Below are positions 18,108-27,237 of a stretch of 64,000 bases of DNA, one piece after another. Origin of the DNA: Bacteroidales bacterium (lineage in GTDB: Bacteria; Bacteroidota; Bacteroidia; Bacteroidales; UBA932). The stretch is from the NCBI GenBank assembly GCA_016285455.1, contig JAEEQS010000001.1, forward strand, positions 186,001 to 250,000, in the 5' to 3' direction. The notes below the pieces were generated by a model. It was not told the DNA's origin. It did not search any database and worked only from the letters and a program-made list of their open reading frames with translations. Position 1 is the first letter of the stretch. Each line of letters opens with the position of its first letter. The translations under genes and the position numbers were made by a program.

Positions 18108-18875
18108 ATGAAAACAAAAGTGTTTTTCTCCTTGTTTGCAGCAATGATTCTGGGCATTTCCTGCTCATTTGCTCAGAACTATCCGTCTTTTAAAGACAAT
18201 CCATACGCTGAAACAATCAAGATCAAGGGGCAGAGGCCTACTATTGTTGATTTTGCCAACTATATGTTCCGTGAACCCGAGGAAGAAGAAGGTTCAGAAT
18301 GCACCGGATGGCTCAGGAATGCCTGGAAAAGGCATCTTGCCGGAAAACCCCAGGAAGATGGCACTAAAGTTACCCTTGATGTGCAAAACGGATATGTGAA
18401 GTTTGAAGGAGGATACGAAGATGAAGACAGCAAGGTCGTCCACGTGAGTGAAATGTGCTATTGGAACTGCTCAGACGGCAAACATAAGATAGTGGCCTTT
18501 ACCAACAACTTATGGGATAACGGGAGACTTGTCCAGACAGAATGCACTGGAGCGTATTTCCTGATTTACGAGAATTCCTCACGAAAGATACAGGGCGTCT
18601 ATTGCGGGGATATAGGCGCAAAGCCTGTGGCTCCGTCTGAGAAGGTAGAGGACGGAGCAGACGGCACGGGCTGGTATCGCATTGAAAACGGCAAGAAGAT
18701 TTATATGACAACAGAGGAGAGGAATATGTGGTATGAGGAAACTCATCCTGAGGCAGTCTATCATCTTCCACGCAAGGGCAAGAATATAACTGTTGACTTG
18801 GTTTACCCAGGCAAAACTGAAACCATCACCCTGACCTGGGACGGCCTTAAGTTTAATGCACCTGAAGGATACTAG
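18108..18875 (+). CDS. Hypothetical secreted protein
   Basis: 255 residues with a signal peptide (MKTKVFFSLFAAMILGISCS, cleaved after SFAQ or modified at the Cys). The mature protein is acidic and rich in aromatics, with several Cys (SECTGWL, MCYWNCSD, QTECTGAY, GVYCGD). No known domain. The next gene starts 20 bp before its stop, so they may be translated together, but the downstream permease does not explain its role. Confidence 0.65.
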   Translation: MKTKVFFSLFAAMILGISCSFAQNYPSFKDNPYAETIKIKGQRPTIVDFANYMFREPEEEEGSECTGWLRNAWKRHLAGKPQEDGTKVTLDVQNGYVKFEGGYEDEDSKVVHVSEMCYWNCSDGKHKIVAFTNNLWDNGRLVQTECTGAYFLIYENSSRKIQGVYCGDIGAKPVAPSEKVEDGADGTGWYRIENGKKIYMTTEERNMWYEETHPEAVYHLPRKGKNITVDLVYPGKTETITLTWDGLKFNAPEGY

Positions 18876-20070
18876 TAGTTTGAGACTCAGCTGGTTTATA
18901 GCAAACAGGATTGGGAGCGGGGGAAAGGGAAGGCTTTCCTCCATGGGGAACGTTATAGCGGTCCTTTCTGTTGCTGTAAGCATATTTGTAATAATACTTG
19001 CAATATCTATTTCCAGAGGGTTCAGGAGCCAGATGCTGGAAAAGATGGCGGCTTTTGCCGGAGACGTGAATGTTTCCGTAATGCTGCCTTCCGGCGGATC
19101 TGATATGATCAACGCAGACCAGTATTCCCTTGCGCCGCTGAAGTGCAGAGACGATATCCTGGAGCTTCCGTATGTGAAGAGTGTTCAGGGAGTAAGCTAC
19201 AGGCCCGGAATGATAAAGACTGAAGACAATATCCAGGGCGTGATGCTGAAGGGAGTGGATACGGTGCAGGCTGAGGATGCTGCTTATATATCGGGGAAGA
19301 TGGCTGATATGCTGGGATTTAAAATCGGTGACAAAGCCACTTTCTATTTTGTGGGAAAGGCCGTAAAAGTGCGAAGGCTCAGGATAGCGGGATTCTTTTC
19401 TTCATCGATAGAAAATCTTGACAAGTTCTATGTGATCTGCTCAAAGAAGCTTGTCAATTCTCTCAACGGCTGGGAGGAAGACCGCGCAAGCTGCTATCAG
19501 ATAATGTTTACTGACCATAACGATAAAGCGTATCCGGTTAGGAAGACTAGGATAGGGAATATGGTTTACAGCAGTATGGAAGGGGAGAACTATCCTAGGG
19601 TGTCTGGAGCTATGGATGATATGGTGAACATAGTGGACTGGCTAAGGCTCCTGGATATGAACGTGATGATTATACTGGTGCTGATGATTGCGGTGGCGGC
19701 GTTCAATATGGTAAGCTGCGTGCTGATAATCCTGTTTGAGAACATATCATCTATTGGAGTGCTCAAGTCTCTGGGAATGAAGAACTCCGGAATAAAGAAA
19801 GTGTTCCTGGCAAAAAGCTCAAGGATAGTGCTTGCTGGGTTGATAATAGGGAATGTTCTTGCAATTGCTTTTTGCCTATTGCAGCATAAATATCATCTTG
19901 TCAAGCTCAATCCGGAGAATTATTTCATAGACCATATGCCTATAGACATTTCCTGGTGGAGCATACTGGCTGCGGATGTGATTTCCTTTTTGGCGATAAT
20001 GGCTATACTTCTGATACCTTGCCACTTCATAAGCAGGATTCAGCCGTCAAAGACTATTCGGGTGAGGTAG
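18856..20070 (+). CDS. FtsX/LolE-type ABC transporter permease
   Basis: 404 residues from ATG 18856, overlapping the previous gene by 20 bp; a TTG near 18879 is an alternative start. The layout is that of MacB/LolC/LolE permeases: one N-terminal TM helix (about 35-57, NVIAVLSVAVSIFVIILAIS), a large periplasmic domain (about 60-270), then three TM helices (about 275-300, 325-345 and 370-395). LolC/E proteins extract lipoproteins from the inner membrane. No ATPase gene is adjacent, so a partner must be encoded elsewhere. Its 3' end overlaps the convergent MltF-like gene by 17 bp. Confidence 0.87.
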   Translation: MHLKDTSSLRLSWFIANRIGSGGKGRLSSMGNVIAVLSVAVSIFVIILAISISRGFRSQMLEKMAAFAGDVNVSVMLPSGGSDMINADQYSLAPLKCRDDILELPYVKSVQGVSYRPGMIKTEDNIQGVMLKGVDTVQAEDAAYISGKMADMLGFKIGDKATFYFVGKAVKVRRLRIAGFFSSSIENLDKFYVICSKKLVNSLNGWEEDRASCYQIMFTDHNDKAYPVRKTRIGNMVYSSMEGENYPRVSGAMDDMVNIVDWLRLLDMNVMIILVLMIAVAAFNMVSCVLIILFENISSIGVLKSLGMKNSGIKKVFLAKSSRIVLAGLIIGNVLAIAFCLLQHKYHLVKLNPENYFIDHMPIDISWWSILAADVISFLAIMAILLIPCHFISRIQPSKTIRVR

Positions 20071-21160
20071 CAACAGTATTCTTGTAGACTTCGTACTGGC
20101 CCATTACCCTTTCCGGGTAGTTCATTGTCTGGGCACCGCCGCGGAACGGGCTGACCTTGACTCCGTTCTTGTCGTATCCGTCTGCCATCAGAGGAATTAC
20201 GGACTTTACGTTTTCCCATACGTTGGGGTTAAGCCCTTCAGCTTTGGCAACCTTCTGGCACTGCTGGATCCTGCCTTCTCCGGCATTGTAGGAAGCCAGG
20301 GTGAAAAGCAGGGCGTTTTCCTCGTCCATTCCCGAAGAGAGGTATTTTTTGTGGGTTTTTCCGAGAATCTTGCAGCCTGTCTTTATGTTCTGCTCCGGAT
20401 CGTAGATATTCTCCACTCCCATAGCGTCAGCCACGCTTTGCAGAACCTGCATAAGACCTACGGCACCCATACTGGAAACTATGCCCGGATTAAAGCCGGA
20501 CTCCTTGTAAATCAGGGCGCTTAGAAGCCTCCAGTCCCAGCCAATGGTCTCGCTGTACTTCTTTATCAAGCCGTCAAAAGGAGAGATTCCATCCTTTGAC
20601 GGAGGGAGATTCCAGGTTTCGCCTTTGCCTTTATTGCTTTTTGAGAATTTGGCATATAGCTTCTTGTATCCTGCTGTTGGTTTTATGTGGGTGATCCAGA
20701 AATTGACGTTATCTATAATAGCCTTGTCATCATATCTCATTGCGCAGACATAGTCCTTTTCCATAGGAACGGATGTGACAAGATAATCCTTGAAGGCATC
20801 CGGAATGGTATCTACGGCTGAATTGAAAATAATGACGTCTGTTAGGCGGTCTGCAAGGTCTTCCCAGTTTCTTAGAGCCGGTTTTTCCATACTTGTTTCA
20901 ACCTTGCATCTCTGGTTTGAAGAGAACTGGCGGATGAGATCGTAGGCGAATTTGAGTGCTGGGGTTCCAGGGCCCAATTCGCTGTCTGTTATGAGAGTGC
21001 AGTAAAGCGTATCGCCCATAATGGAAGTTGTCTGGGCGTTGGGGTCAACCCTCTTGTGGTCAGGATGAAGGCCGGATATCAGGAAGATATAGACAACTAT
21101 CAGCGCCATAGCCACTATAGCGCCAACCCTCATTGCCTTTGTCTTCCAAACCTTATTCAT
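20054..21160 (-). CDS. MltF-like membrane-bound lytic transglycosylase
   Basis: 368 residues with one N-terminal TM/signal anchor (about 12-30), a periplasmic region similar to solute-binding proteins (about 45-170) and a C-terminal SLT domain (about 200-330). SLT motifs are present: ALIYKESGFNPGIVSSMGAVGLMQV with the catalytic Glu, and ASYNAGEGRI. Lytic transglycosylases cleave peptidoglycan between MurNAc and GlcNAc, leaving 1,6-anhydroMurNAc ends, the substrate family of AnmK encoded at the window's end. ATG 21160 directly follows the putative porin stop codon, so the two genes are probably coupled. Confidence 0.88.
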   Translation of the reverse strand: MNKVWKTKAMRVGAIVAMALIVVYIFLISGLHPDHKRVDPNAQTTSIMGDTLYCTLITDSELGPGTPALKFAYDLIRQFSSNQRCKVETSMEKPALRNWEDLADRLTDVIIFNSAVDTIPDAFKDYLVTSVPMEKDYVCAMRYDDKAIIDNVNFWITHIKPTAGYKKLYAKFSKSNKGKGETWNLPPSKDGISPFDGLIKKYSETIGWDWRLLSALIYKESGFNPGIVSSMGAVGLMQVLQSVADAMGVENIYDPEQNIKTGCKILGKTHKKYLSSGMDEENALLFTLASYNAGEGRIQQCQKVAKAEGLNPNVWENVKSVIPLMADGYDKNGVKVSPFRGGAQTMNYPERVMGQYEVYKNTVATSPE

Positions 21161-23431
21161 CTACCTTATGTAGAACGGCCACCAGATGCCGAACTTGAGG
21201 GCTCGCTGAGGCCTGATGTACCTGTAGGTGGAGTAATACTCGTTGTTCGGGGTTCCCTGAAGAACGTTCTCGCATTTGACGAAAATGCAGGCTCTCTTCC
21301 ACTGGAGATTCACGAATACGTCCACGTACGGGTTGTTTCCAATCTTGTAGCGTTCCTGGTTGTAGAACATTCCGAGAGCAGGGTCAAAGGCCTGGGCGTA
21401 ATACTTGGTGTTGTAAGTCATATCTGCGCCTATCTGCACGTTCAGAATGTTCTTTACAGCATAGAACTCCAGATAGTACCTCAAGTTCAGTGCCACTTTA
21501 GGAAGCGGAACGATTTCCTGCTTTGAAGACGTTTGAAGAAGGATTCTGTTGTCCAGATGAAGGACTCCGAGCTTTATGTTCTTGGCAATGTATCCGCTTA
21601 TGATGCTCATTGCCTCTCCATTTTGAACAGGGGTGCAGAGAGTGTCCAGATAAACGTTCTTGTTCAGAAGGGTGTAGCCGACAGATGCCTCCAGGCCCCA
21701 GTGCGGAATCTCCAGTTTGCCCTGAATGCTGGTGGTGCTGGTCTTGTCAAAGTCGTAGTCGAACAGATGGTGGTTAGAAGTATAGTTGTTTAGGAAGTAA
21801 GATGGTTTCCTCAGCGATGAGGAGAATTTGGCCGTCAGGTGGATTCCGTCCTTTACTGCCCAGGACGAGAAGCGCATTGCGGCGTCCAGGCTGAAATTGC
21901 CTTTGTAATAACCTGCTATGTCGGCTTTTGCAAGTGCATTCCAGGCAAAGAACTTCTTGAACTTTCCTCCTGCGCCAAAGTAGGCGTAAATGTTGTTGTA
22001 GGTCTTGTTCTGGTTGCCGGAAATGAAATACTCTGGCTTGAATCCGTAGAAATTCAGCATCTGGTGGCCTATTCCGCCGTCCAGATTTGAGACTACGGCA
22101 TCGGCATTCCACGGCTGGATTTTCAGGAAGAAGCGGTTCTCAAGGTTCATCACCCTGGCCGAGTCTGCCGTTGTTGTAGGATTCAGCAGGAAAATATCCC
22201 TGTAAAGAGATCTTCCAACAGAGTCAGTTATGTTGTCTGTATAGCTTCTGCTAAAGACGGTGTATTCTCCGTAATGACCAAAGTATGTGGCAGTTCCTTC
22301 TCCCGTGGATAGAGTATCCTTGATCTTGTTTCCCAGGGAATCTCTCTGGGCCTTCCATCTGATTGGAACTCCGTAGCTGTGCGTTATGAAGAACGTGTTC
22401 CTTCTCATAATGGAATTGGCGTTGGAAAGATAAACTGGGACGGTGCGCACATCTATGGTTGTATCGCTGATCATCTTCAGGTCTTCCACTCCGCCGTTCT
22501 CTTCTCTCTTCAGGCGGGAGAATATGTAACCGCCCTGGGCTACATATTTCTTGCCCAGATAGTTTCCGGTAATGGAGAATGTTCTGAAATCGGTTTTCTC
22601 ATGCTGCAAAAGTCCGCCTGCTCCGTTTCTCTGGTAGAGAATTGTGAAGTTGAAGGAAGGTGTGAAATTCTGTGTATGGAGGAATTTTATATTGTCTTCG
22701 CTCTTCTGGCGGTTTGCAAACAGGGTTCCGTAATAAGCCAGTTCCGTATATGGAGTCTTTGTGTTGTAAAACGGCAGACTCTCAGGCATATACGTATATG
22801 TCATATACGGAGTGAAGAACGGGAACAGCTCCTGAGTCTGGCGATTGTGGTAGTTGTAAGGCAGAGCCGCGCTGCCGCTTACTCCAAGATACTGGCCGTT
22901 GATGTCATCGCGGTGGAAAGGCAGGTCGTGGAAGTGGTAGTTGAATGTGGTATCCATCTTCAAGACTTCCTGGTTGTTGAGGTAGGTGTCGTGCTTCCAG
23001 GAGAAGATTCTAGTGTATTTTATGCTGTCTGCAAATAGGTAAGTGTCAAGAACTCTCGGCGTATTGCGGATTATGCTGTCGTTATGCTTATTAATGCTGT
23101 CACGTTTCATCCTCCTAAGTTCCTTTGGAGTGTAGACCTTTATCTGGCTCAGGGAATCGGCCTTTCTCAGGGAGTCTATGGAGAACAGTACTGCATCGCT
23201 GAGCCCCATCTTCCTCAGAGAATCAGGGCTGAGGTTCAGCTCATACAGAGAGTCTATCATCTGCTGGTATGCCGTCTTGACAATTGTGTCGCAGAGCCTG
23301 AATGGAACTCTGTGTTTTCCAGGGTCTTTTTCCGGCCTGCTCCAAGCGCAGACTAGAAGCACGGCTCCAAGTCCAATGCAGGAGATAAGGATTTTCCTCA
23401 GCGATTGGCATATCTTGTTATTGCTGCTCAT
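21161..23431 (-). CDS. Putative porin (Bacteroidota outer-membrane beta-barrel)
   Basis: 756 residues. An N-terminal signal/TM segment (about 10-30) is followed by a charged periplasmic part with repeated DSLRK units (about 60-130), then about 600 residues of alternating aromatic and polar positions typical of an outer-membrane barrel (for example PYMTYTYMPESLPFYNT), ending with aromatic IWWPFYIR at the C-terminus. It fits the putative porin family of Bacteroidota (PF14121-like). The start overlaps the 3' end of pncB by 14 bp; the stop abuts the mltF-like start. Substrate unknown. Confidence 0.82.
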   Translation of the reverse strand: MSSNNKICQSLRKILISCIGLGAVLLVCAWSRPEKDPGKHRVPFRLCDTIVKTAYQQMIDSLYELNLSPDSLRKMGLSDAVLFSIDSLRKADSLSQIKVYTPKELRRMKRDSINKHNDSIIRNTPRVLDTYLFADSIKYTRIFSWKHDTYLNNQEVLKMDTTFNYHFHDLPFHRDDINGQYLGVSGSAALPYNYHNRQTQELFPFFTPYMTYTYMPESLPFYNTKTPYTELAYYGTLFANRQKSEDNIKFLHTQNFTPSFNFTILYQRNGAGGLLQHEKTDFRTFSITGNYLGKKYVAQGGYIFSRLKREENGGVEDLKMISDTTIDVRTVPVYLSNANSIMRRNTFFITHSYGVPIRWKAQRDSLGNKIKDTLSTGEGTATYFGHYGEYTVFSRSYTDNITDSVGRSLYRDIFLLNPTTTADSARVMNLENRFFLKIQPWNADAVVSNLDGGIGHQMLNFYGFKPEYFISGNQNKTYNNIYAYFGAGGKFKKFFAWNALAKADIAGYYKGNFSLDAAMRFSSWAVKDGIHLTAKFSSSLRKPSYFLNNYTSNHHLFDYDFDKTSTTSIQGKLEIPHWGLEASVGYTLLNKNVYLDTLCTPVQNGEAMSIISGYIAKNIKLGVLHLDNRILLQTSSKQEIVPLPKVALNLRYYLEFYAVKNILNVQIGADMTYNTKYYAQAFDPALGMFYNQERYKIGNNPYVDVFVNLQWKRACIFVKCENVLQGTPNNEYYSTYRYIRPQRALKFGIWWPFYIR

Positions 23432-24956
23432 AGGATTCTTTCAGTTCGTCAATTTCCTTTATGAGGTTGTTTATCAGTTTCATCTTGAGGTCGTAAAGCT
23501 CATCTGATATATCCACCTTGTAAATGTGCGGATTGATTAGACGCCTTTCTGTTTCGTTAAAGCTCTTGAGGTTATTCAGGAAATACTCGCGTTTCTTTTC
23601 CACCGGCTCGTCTGTGTAGCAGATCTTGCCGTCTTTCATAGTCTGATTCTGGAGTATGCGGAAAGAGTAGCTTCCTTTCTTGAACTTCTTCCTCTGTGTT
23701 TCGTCAAACTCGTTCTGGATCTTGAGCTCTTCTCCGGCCTCAATCTTCTTTGAAGTGGCGTCGCCCCTTAAGCAGGTGACATCGGCCTTGAACATTCCGT
23801 TCTGGATTATGCGGTAAGTTACCTGGAATCCAGGGTTTATGAGTTTGACTTTGTCTTCGCTGCGCTTGAGCACAGGCTGGTCATCTACTTGAACGAGCTT
23901 GTAGACATTGCCAAAGCAAGGGTTGTGCTTGCTGGTGGCTATGGCGTCTCCCACTCCGTAGGAATCTATGCAGGCTCCCTGCTGCTCCAGCTCAGATATC
24001 AGGTATTCATCCAGGGAGTTTGTTGCGAATATCTTGCAGTTCTTCAATCCTGCATTGTCCAGAATCTCCCTTGCCTTGCGTGAAAGGTATGCAAGGTCTC
24101 CGCTGTCTAGCCTGATGCCGTAACCTTGCGGATATGAGTCGTCTATGCCCAGTGCCTTGTATGCCTTGATGGCGTTCCGTACGCCGCAGTTCAGGGTGTC
24201 GTAAGTATCAACCAGAAGAATCAGCGGCTCGCCCATATGAGTCTTTATGTAGTTCTCGAACGCCAGATACTCTCCCTTGATGGAGCAGCCGAAACTTGTA
24301 ACATAGCTGTGGGCCATTGTTCCGGATGCCGGGGTTCCGAATATCTCCGTGGTCAGTACATTGGAAGAGTTGGCGCAGCCTCCTATGTATGCGGCCTTTG
24401 CTCCGTAGGTTGCAGCCCACGGGCCGTGAGCCCTGCGGCTTCCGAACTCGCTTACCGGCTTCTTGGTACTGCGGCAAACGCGGCTTGCCTTGGTGGCGAT
24501 TGCCATCTGGTGGTTCATTATGCAAAGCAGAGGGGTTTCCAGCACCTGAGCCTCAATGATAGGGGCCTCTATGGTAATGACCGGTTCTCTCGGGAATGCA
24601 ACTTCACCTTCCTTCATAGCGTACACGTTTCCGGTAAATTTCATCGCTGAGGCATATTCCCTGAACTCTTTATAACTGTCTCCAGGCAGGAATTTCTCAA
24701 AGAACTCCGGAGATTTTCCGCCCAGATTGGCAATCATTTCCATAGCTTCCCTGATGCCGCTTACCACAGCCCAGTTATTGTTGTCCGGGGCCTTGCGGTA
24801 AAACAGGTTAAAGTAGGCTATCTTATCCTTCATTCCGCATTCCAGGAATGATTTGCCCATTGTATATTGGTATTTGTCAGAGCAATAAGAAACATCGCTC
24901 ATTACCTTTAGCAGGTTGTCTTCCTTTTCCATATCTGAAAGCATATAATTATCCAT
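23418..24956 (-). CDS. pncB: Nicotinate phosphoribosyltransferase
   Basis: 512 residues, full length. It makes nicotinate mononucleotide from nicotinate and PRPP (Preiss-Handler NAD salvage) in the cytosol; NadD at 56 kb does the next step. Motifs are SDKYQYTMGKSF at the N-terminus, SEFGSRRAHGP near residue 160 with the phosphohistidine-type site, GGCANSSNV, GYGIRLDSGDLAYLS and the PRPP-site region with FATNSLDEY. The -7 element is TATCTTTG on the minus strand (24973-24980), divergent from the amgK promoter. Other in-frame ATGs follow the first within ten codons, so the start is uncertain by a few residues. Confidence 0.95.
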   Translation of the reverse strand: MDNYMLSDMEKEDNLLKVMSDVSYCSDKYQYTMGKSFLECGMKDKIAYFNLFYRKAPDNNNWAVVSGIREAMEMIANLGGKSPEFFEKFLPGDSYKEFREYASAMKFTGNVYAMKEGEVAFPREPVITIEAPIIEAQVLETPLLCIMNHQMAIATKASRVCRSTKKPVSEFGSRRAHGPWAATYGAKAAYIGGCANSSNVLTTEIFGTPASGTMAHSYVTSFGCSIKGEYLAFENYIKTHMGEPLILLVDTYDTLNCGVRNAIKAYKALGIDDSYPQGYGIRLDSGDLAYLSRKAREILDNAGLKNCKIFATNSLDEYLISELEQQGACIDSYGVGDAIATSKHNPCFGNVYKLVQVDDQPVLKRSEDKVKLINPGFQVTYRIIQNGMFKADVTCLRGDATSKKIEAGEELKIQNEFDETQRKKFKKGSYSFRILQNQTMKDGKICYTDEPVEKKREYFLNNLKSFNETERRLINPHIYKVDISDELYDLKMKLINNLIKEIDELKESYEQQ

Positions 24957-24972
24957 ATTAACATATAACGTC

Positions 24973-25018
24973 CAAAGATACGGTTTTTTGGTTTAATGGC
25001 GGCGTTTTATTAAATTTG
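24973..25018. promoter_or_regulatory. Divergent promoters: pncB (-) and amgK-rapZ operon (+)
   Basis: The plus-strand promoter is textbook: TTTG at 24987-24990, a 20-bp spacer and TAAATTTG at 25011-25018, 29 bp before ATG 25048. The minus-strand -7 element of pncB is the complement of CAAAGATA at 24973-24980. This plus promoter is the only clear one ahead of the thirteen-gene run to 38262. Confidence 0.7.
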
Positions 25019-25047
25019 TTGGATAGATTGCAATTGTATTTATCTTT

Positions 25048-26469
25048 ATGAAGCAGTTAAAGGATTTATTCGAACAATATACCGGAAAGAAGGCCACTTC
25101 CTGCGAGGAATTGCCTCAGAGCGGAAGCAACCGCCGCTATTTCCGCCTTCAGGCAGAAGGAATATCGCTGATAGGGGCGATGGGAACGAGCGTGGAGGAG
25201 AACAAGGCATTTATTTCTCTGGCAAACCATTTCAAGGAAGTGGGGCTGAATGTGCCGGAGGTTTACTCCGTGTCTTCTGACAAGGTTTATTATCTTCAGG
25301 AAGATCTGGGAACTATTTCCTTGTTTGACGCTATTTCTTCAGGAAGGCAGAAAGGCTCTTACAGTACCAAGGAAGTTGCCCTGCTGAAAAAGACTATGGC
25401 GCTGCTGCCTAAGTTCCAGTTTGAGGGTGGAAGGGATCTGGACTATTCCGTTTGCTATCCGCAGCCGGAGTTCGACGAGAGGAATATCTGGTTTGACTTC
25501 AACTACTTCAAGTATAGTTTCCTTAAAACTAGCGGCTTGGATTTCAGTGAGATACGCCTGTATGAAGATATGAAGAAAATGGCAGCTGACCTGCTTGGGG
25601 TAATGAGGGGAAATACCTTTATGTACCGCGACTTCCAAGCAAGGAACGTGATGCTGAAAGATGGCAAGCAGCCTTACTTCATAGACTTCCAGGGCGGAAG
25701 GAGGGGGCCTTTCTACTATGACATTGCATCCTTTGTATGGCAGGCCAGGGCAAACTATTCAGACGAGCTGAAAGATATCCTGATTAGCGTTTACAAGAAG
25801 GAACTCAAGAAGTACATTATGGTTCCGGACAAGGAGTTTGAGAAGAATCTCCGGCTGTTTGTCTTGTTCCGCACGCTTCAGGTTCTTGGAGCCTACGGTT
25901 TCAGAGGATATTTTGAGAAGAAGCCGCATTTTTTGCAGAGCATTCCGTTTGCAATCGAGAACCTGAGGAAGCTCATCAAGAAACCATTCTCTGAATACCC
26001 TTATCTGCAGCAGGTGCTGACGGAACTTACCAAGATGCGCCAGCTGAAAGACCTTAGGCGAGACGTTACGCTTGAAGTACATATCTTCTCCTTTGCCTAC
26101 AAGAAGGGAATTCCTATGGACGACAGCGGAAACGGCGGAGGTTATGTATTTGACTGCCGAGGCCTGGAGAATCCTGGCAAGTTTGAAAGGTACAAGACAT
26201 TTACAGGCCTGGATGAGCCTGTTATCAAGTTCCTTGAAGACGAGGGCGGCATAAAGAAGTATCTTGCAAACGTTTACGATATAGTTGATCCGCACGTTAA
26301 ACGTTTTGTGGAAAGGAAATTCACCCATCTTCAGGTTTGCTTCGGCTGCACGGGAGGACAGCACCGCAGCGTTTACTGCGCCCGCCATCTTGCAGACCAT
26401 ATAGCCAAGAAATTCAACGTAAAAGTCAAGCTCACGCATCGCGAGCTGGATCTGGAAGAAGAAGTTTAG
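25048..26469 (+). CDS. AmgK-type amino-sugar kinase fused to RapZ C-terminal domain
   Basis: 473 residues. Residues about 1-330 are an APH-fold kinase: SNRRYFRL near the nucleotide loop, MYRDFQARNVML with Asp195 and Asn200, FIDFQGGRRGPFYYDIAS with Asp213. The SFRRY-like motif and IDFQ-x-x-x-x-GP-x-x-YD signature are those of AmgK, which puts a phosphate on the anomeric carbon of MurNAc and GlcNAc for peptidoglycan recycling. Residues about 340-470 match the C-terminal domain of RapZ, including FGCTGGQHRSVY (Cys434, His439); in E. coli that domain binds glucosamine-6-phosphate. MurU-like gene follows after 6 bp. Kinase plus amino-sugar sensor in one chain suggests feedback control of salvage (inference). 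Confidence 0.87.
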   Translation: MKQLKDLFEQYTGKKATSCEELPQSGSNRRYFRLQAEGISLIGAMGTSVEENKAFISLANHFKEVGLNVPEVYSVSSDKVYYLQEDLGTISLFDAISSGRQKGSYSTKEVALLKKTMALLPKFQFEGGRDLDYSVCYPQPEFDERNIWFDFNYFKYSFLKTSGLDFSEIRLYEDMKKMAADLLGVMRGNTFMYRDFQARNVMLKDGKQPYFIDFQGGRRGPFYYDIASFVWQARANYSDELKDILISVYKKELKKYIMVPDKEFEKNLRLFVLFRTLQVLGAYGFRGYFEKKPHFLQSIPFAIENLRKLIKKPFSEYPYLQQVLTELTKMRQLKDLRRDVTLEVHIFSFAYKKGIPMDDSGNGGGYVFDCRGLENPGKFERYKTFTGLDEPVIKFLEDEGGIKKYLANVYDIVDPHVKRFVERKFTHLQVCFGCTGGQHRSVYCARHLADHIAKKFNVKVKLTHRELDLEEEV

Positions 26470-26475
26470 CCATTT

Positions 26476-27234
26476 ATGAAAGCGATGATTCTGGCGGCTG
26501 GTCTTGGAACAAGACTGAAGCCGTTGACAGACGATAAACCCAAAGCCCTTGTGGAAGTAGCTGGCCGCCCTCTTGTAGAGTGGCAGATACTCAGGCTTTA
26601 TTCCTACGGCTTTGCGGACATAGTGATAAATGTCCACCACTTTGGAGATATGGTGGAAAAACGGGTTAAGGAATTCCTTGAAAGGGAAGAGCACCCTTGC
26701 CTGAACATAAGTTTCTCAGAAGAATTCGACCTTCTCCGCGATACTGGCGGCGGAATCCGGCACGCTTCTGATTTGCTTTCAGACGGAGAGCCTTTCCTGG
26801 TTCACAACGTGGATATACTGTCCGATATGGATATCGAGGAGTTCTATTCTTCCTGCCGCTCAAAGATGGAGGAAGATGAGCAAATCATTTCCTATGTTCT
26901 GGTAACCGGCCGTTATTCGGATCGCAGACTACTGTTTGACAACACTTTGCGCCTGAAAGGCTGGGAGAACATAAAGACCGGAGAGGTAAAGTCACAGTTT
27001 GGAGATATAGCAGGGCTCCAGCCTTTTGCCTTTGGCGGAGTTCACGTGCTTTCTCCAAAGGCTCTGGAAATAATGAAGAGCTGGCCTGAAAAATTCTCCA
27101 TCGTCGATTTTTATCTTCAGAATTCTTTCTCCTCAAAGGTTATGGGAGAGTTTCTGGAAGATGCAACGATAATTGATGTTGGCAGGCTGGAGAATCTGCC
27201 TAAGGCGGAAGAGTTTATGAAAGAAATGCTTTAG
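26476..27234 (+). CDS. MurU-like sugar-1-phosphate nucleotidyltransferase
   Basis: 252 residues. It begins with the nucleotidyltransferase signature MILAAGLGTRLKPLTDDKPK, followed by VINVHHFGDMV, a LRDTGGGIRHA loop, VHNVDILSDMD (metal-binding Asp) and VDFYLQN/IIDVGRLENLP near the end. MurU turns MurNAc-1-phosphate into UDP-MurNAc; the family also has mannose-1-phosphate guanylyltransferases. Position right after an AmgK-like kinase supports MurU: the pair bypasses de novo UDP-MurNAc synthesis in Pseudomonas. The fabG gene starts 3 bp after the stop. Confidence 0.88.
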   Translation: MKAMILAAGLGTRLKPLTDDKPKALVEVAGRPLVEWQILRLYSYGFADIVINVHHFGDMVEKRVKEFLEREEHPCLNISFSEEFDLLRDTGGGIRHASDLLSDGEPFLVHNVDILSDMDIEEFYSSCRSKMEEDEQIISYVLVTGRYSDRRLLFDNTLRLKGWENIKTGEVKSQFGDIAGLQPFAFGGVHVLSPKALEIMKSWPEKFSIVDFYLQNSFSSKVMGEFLEDATIIDVGRLENLPKAEEFMKEML

Positions 27235-27237
27235 TTT

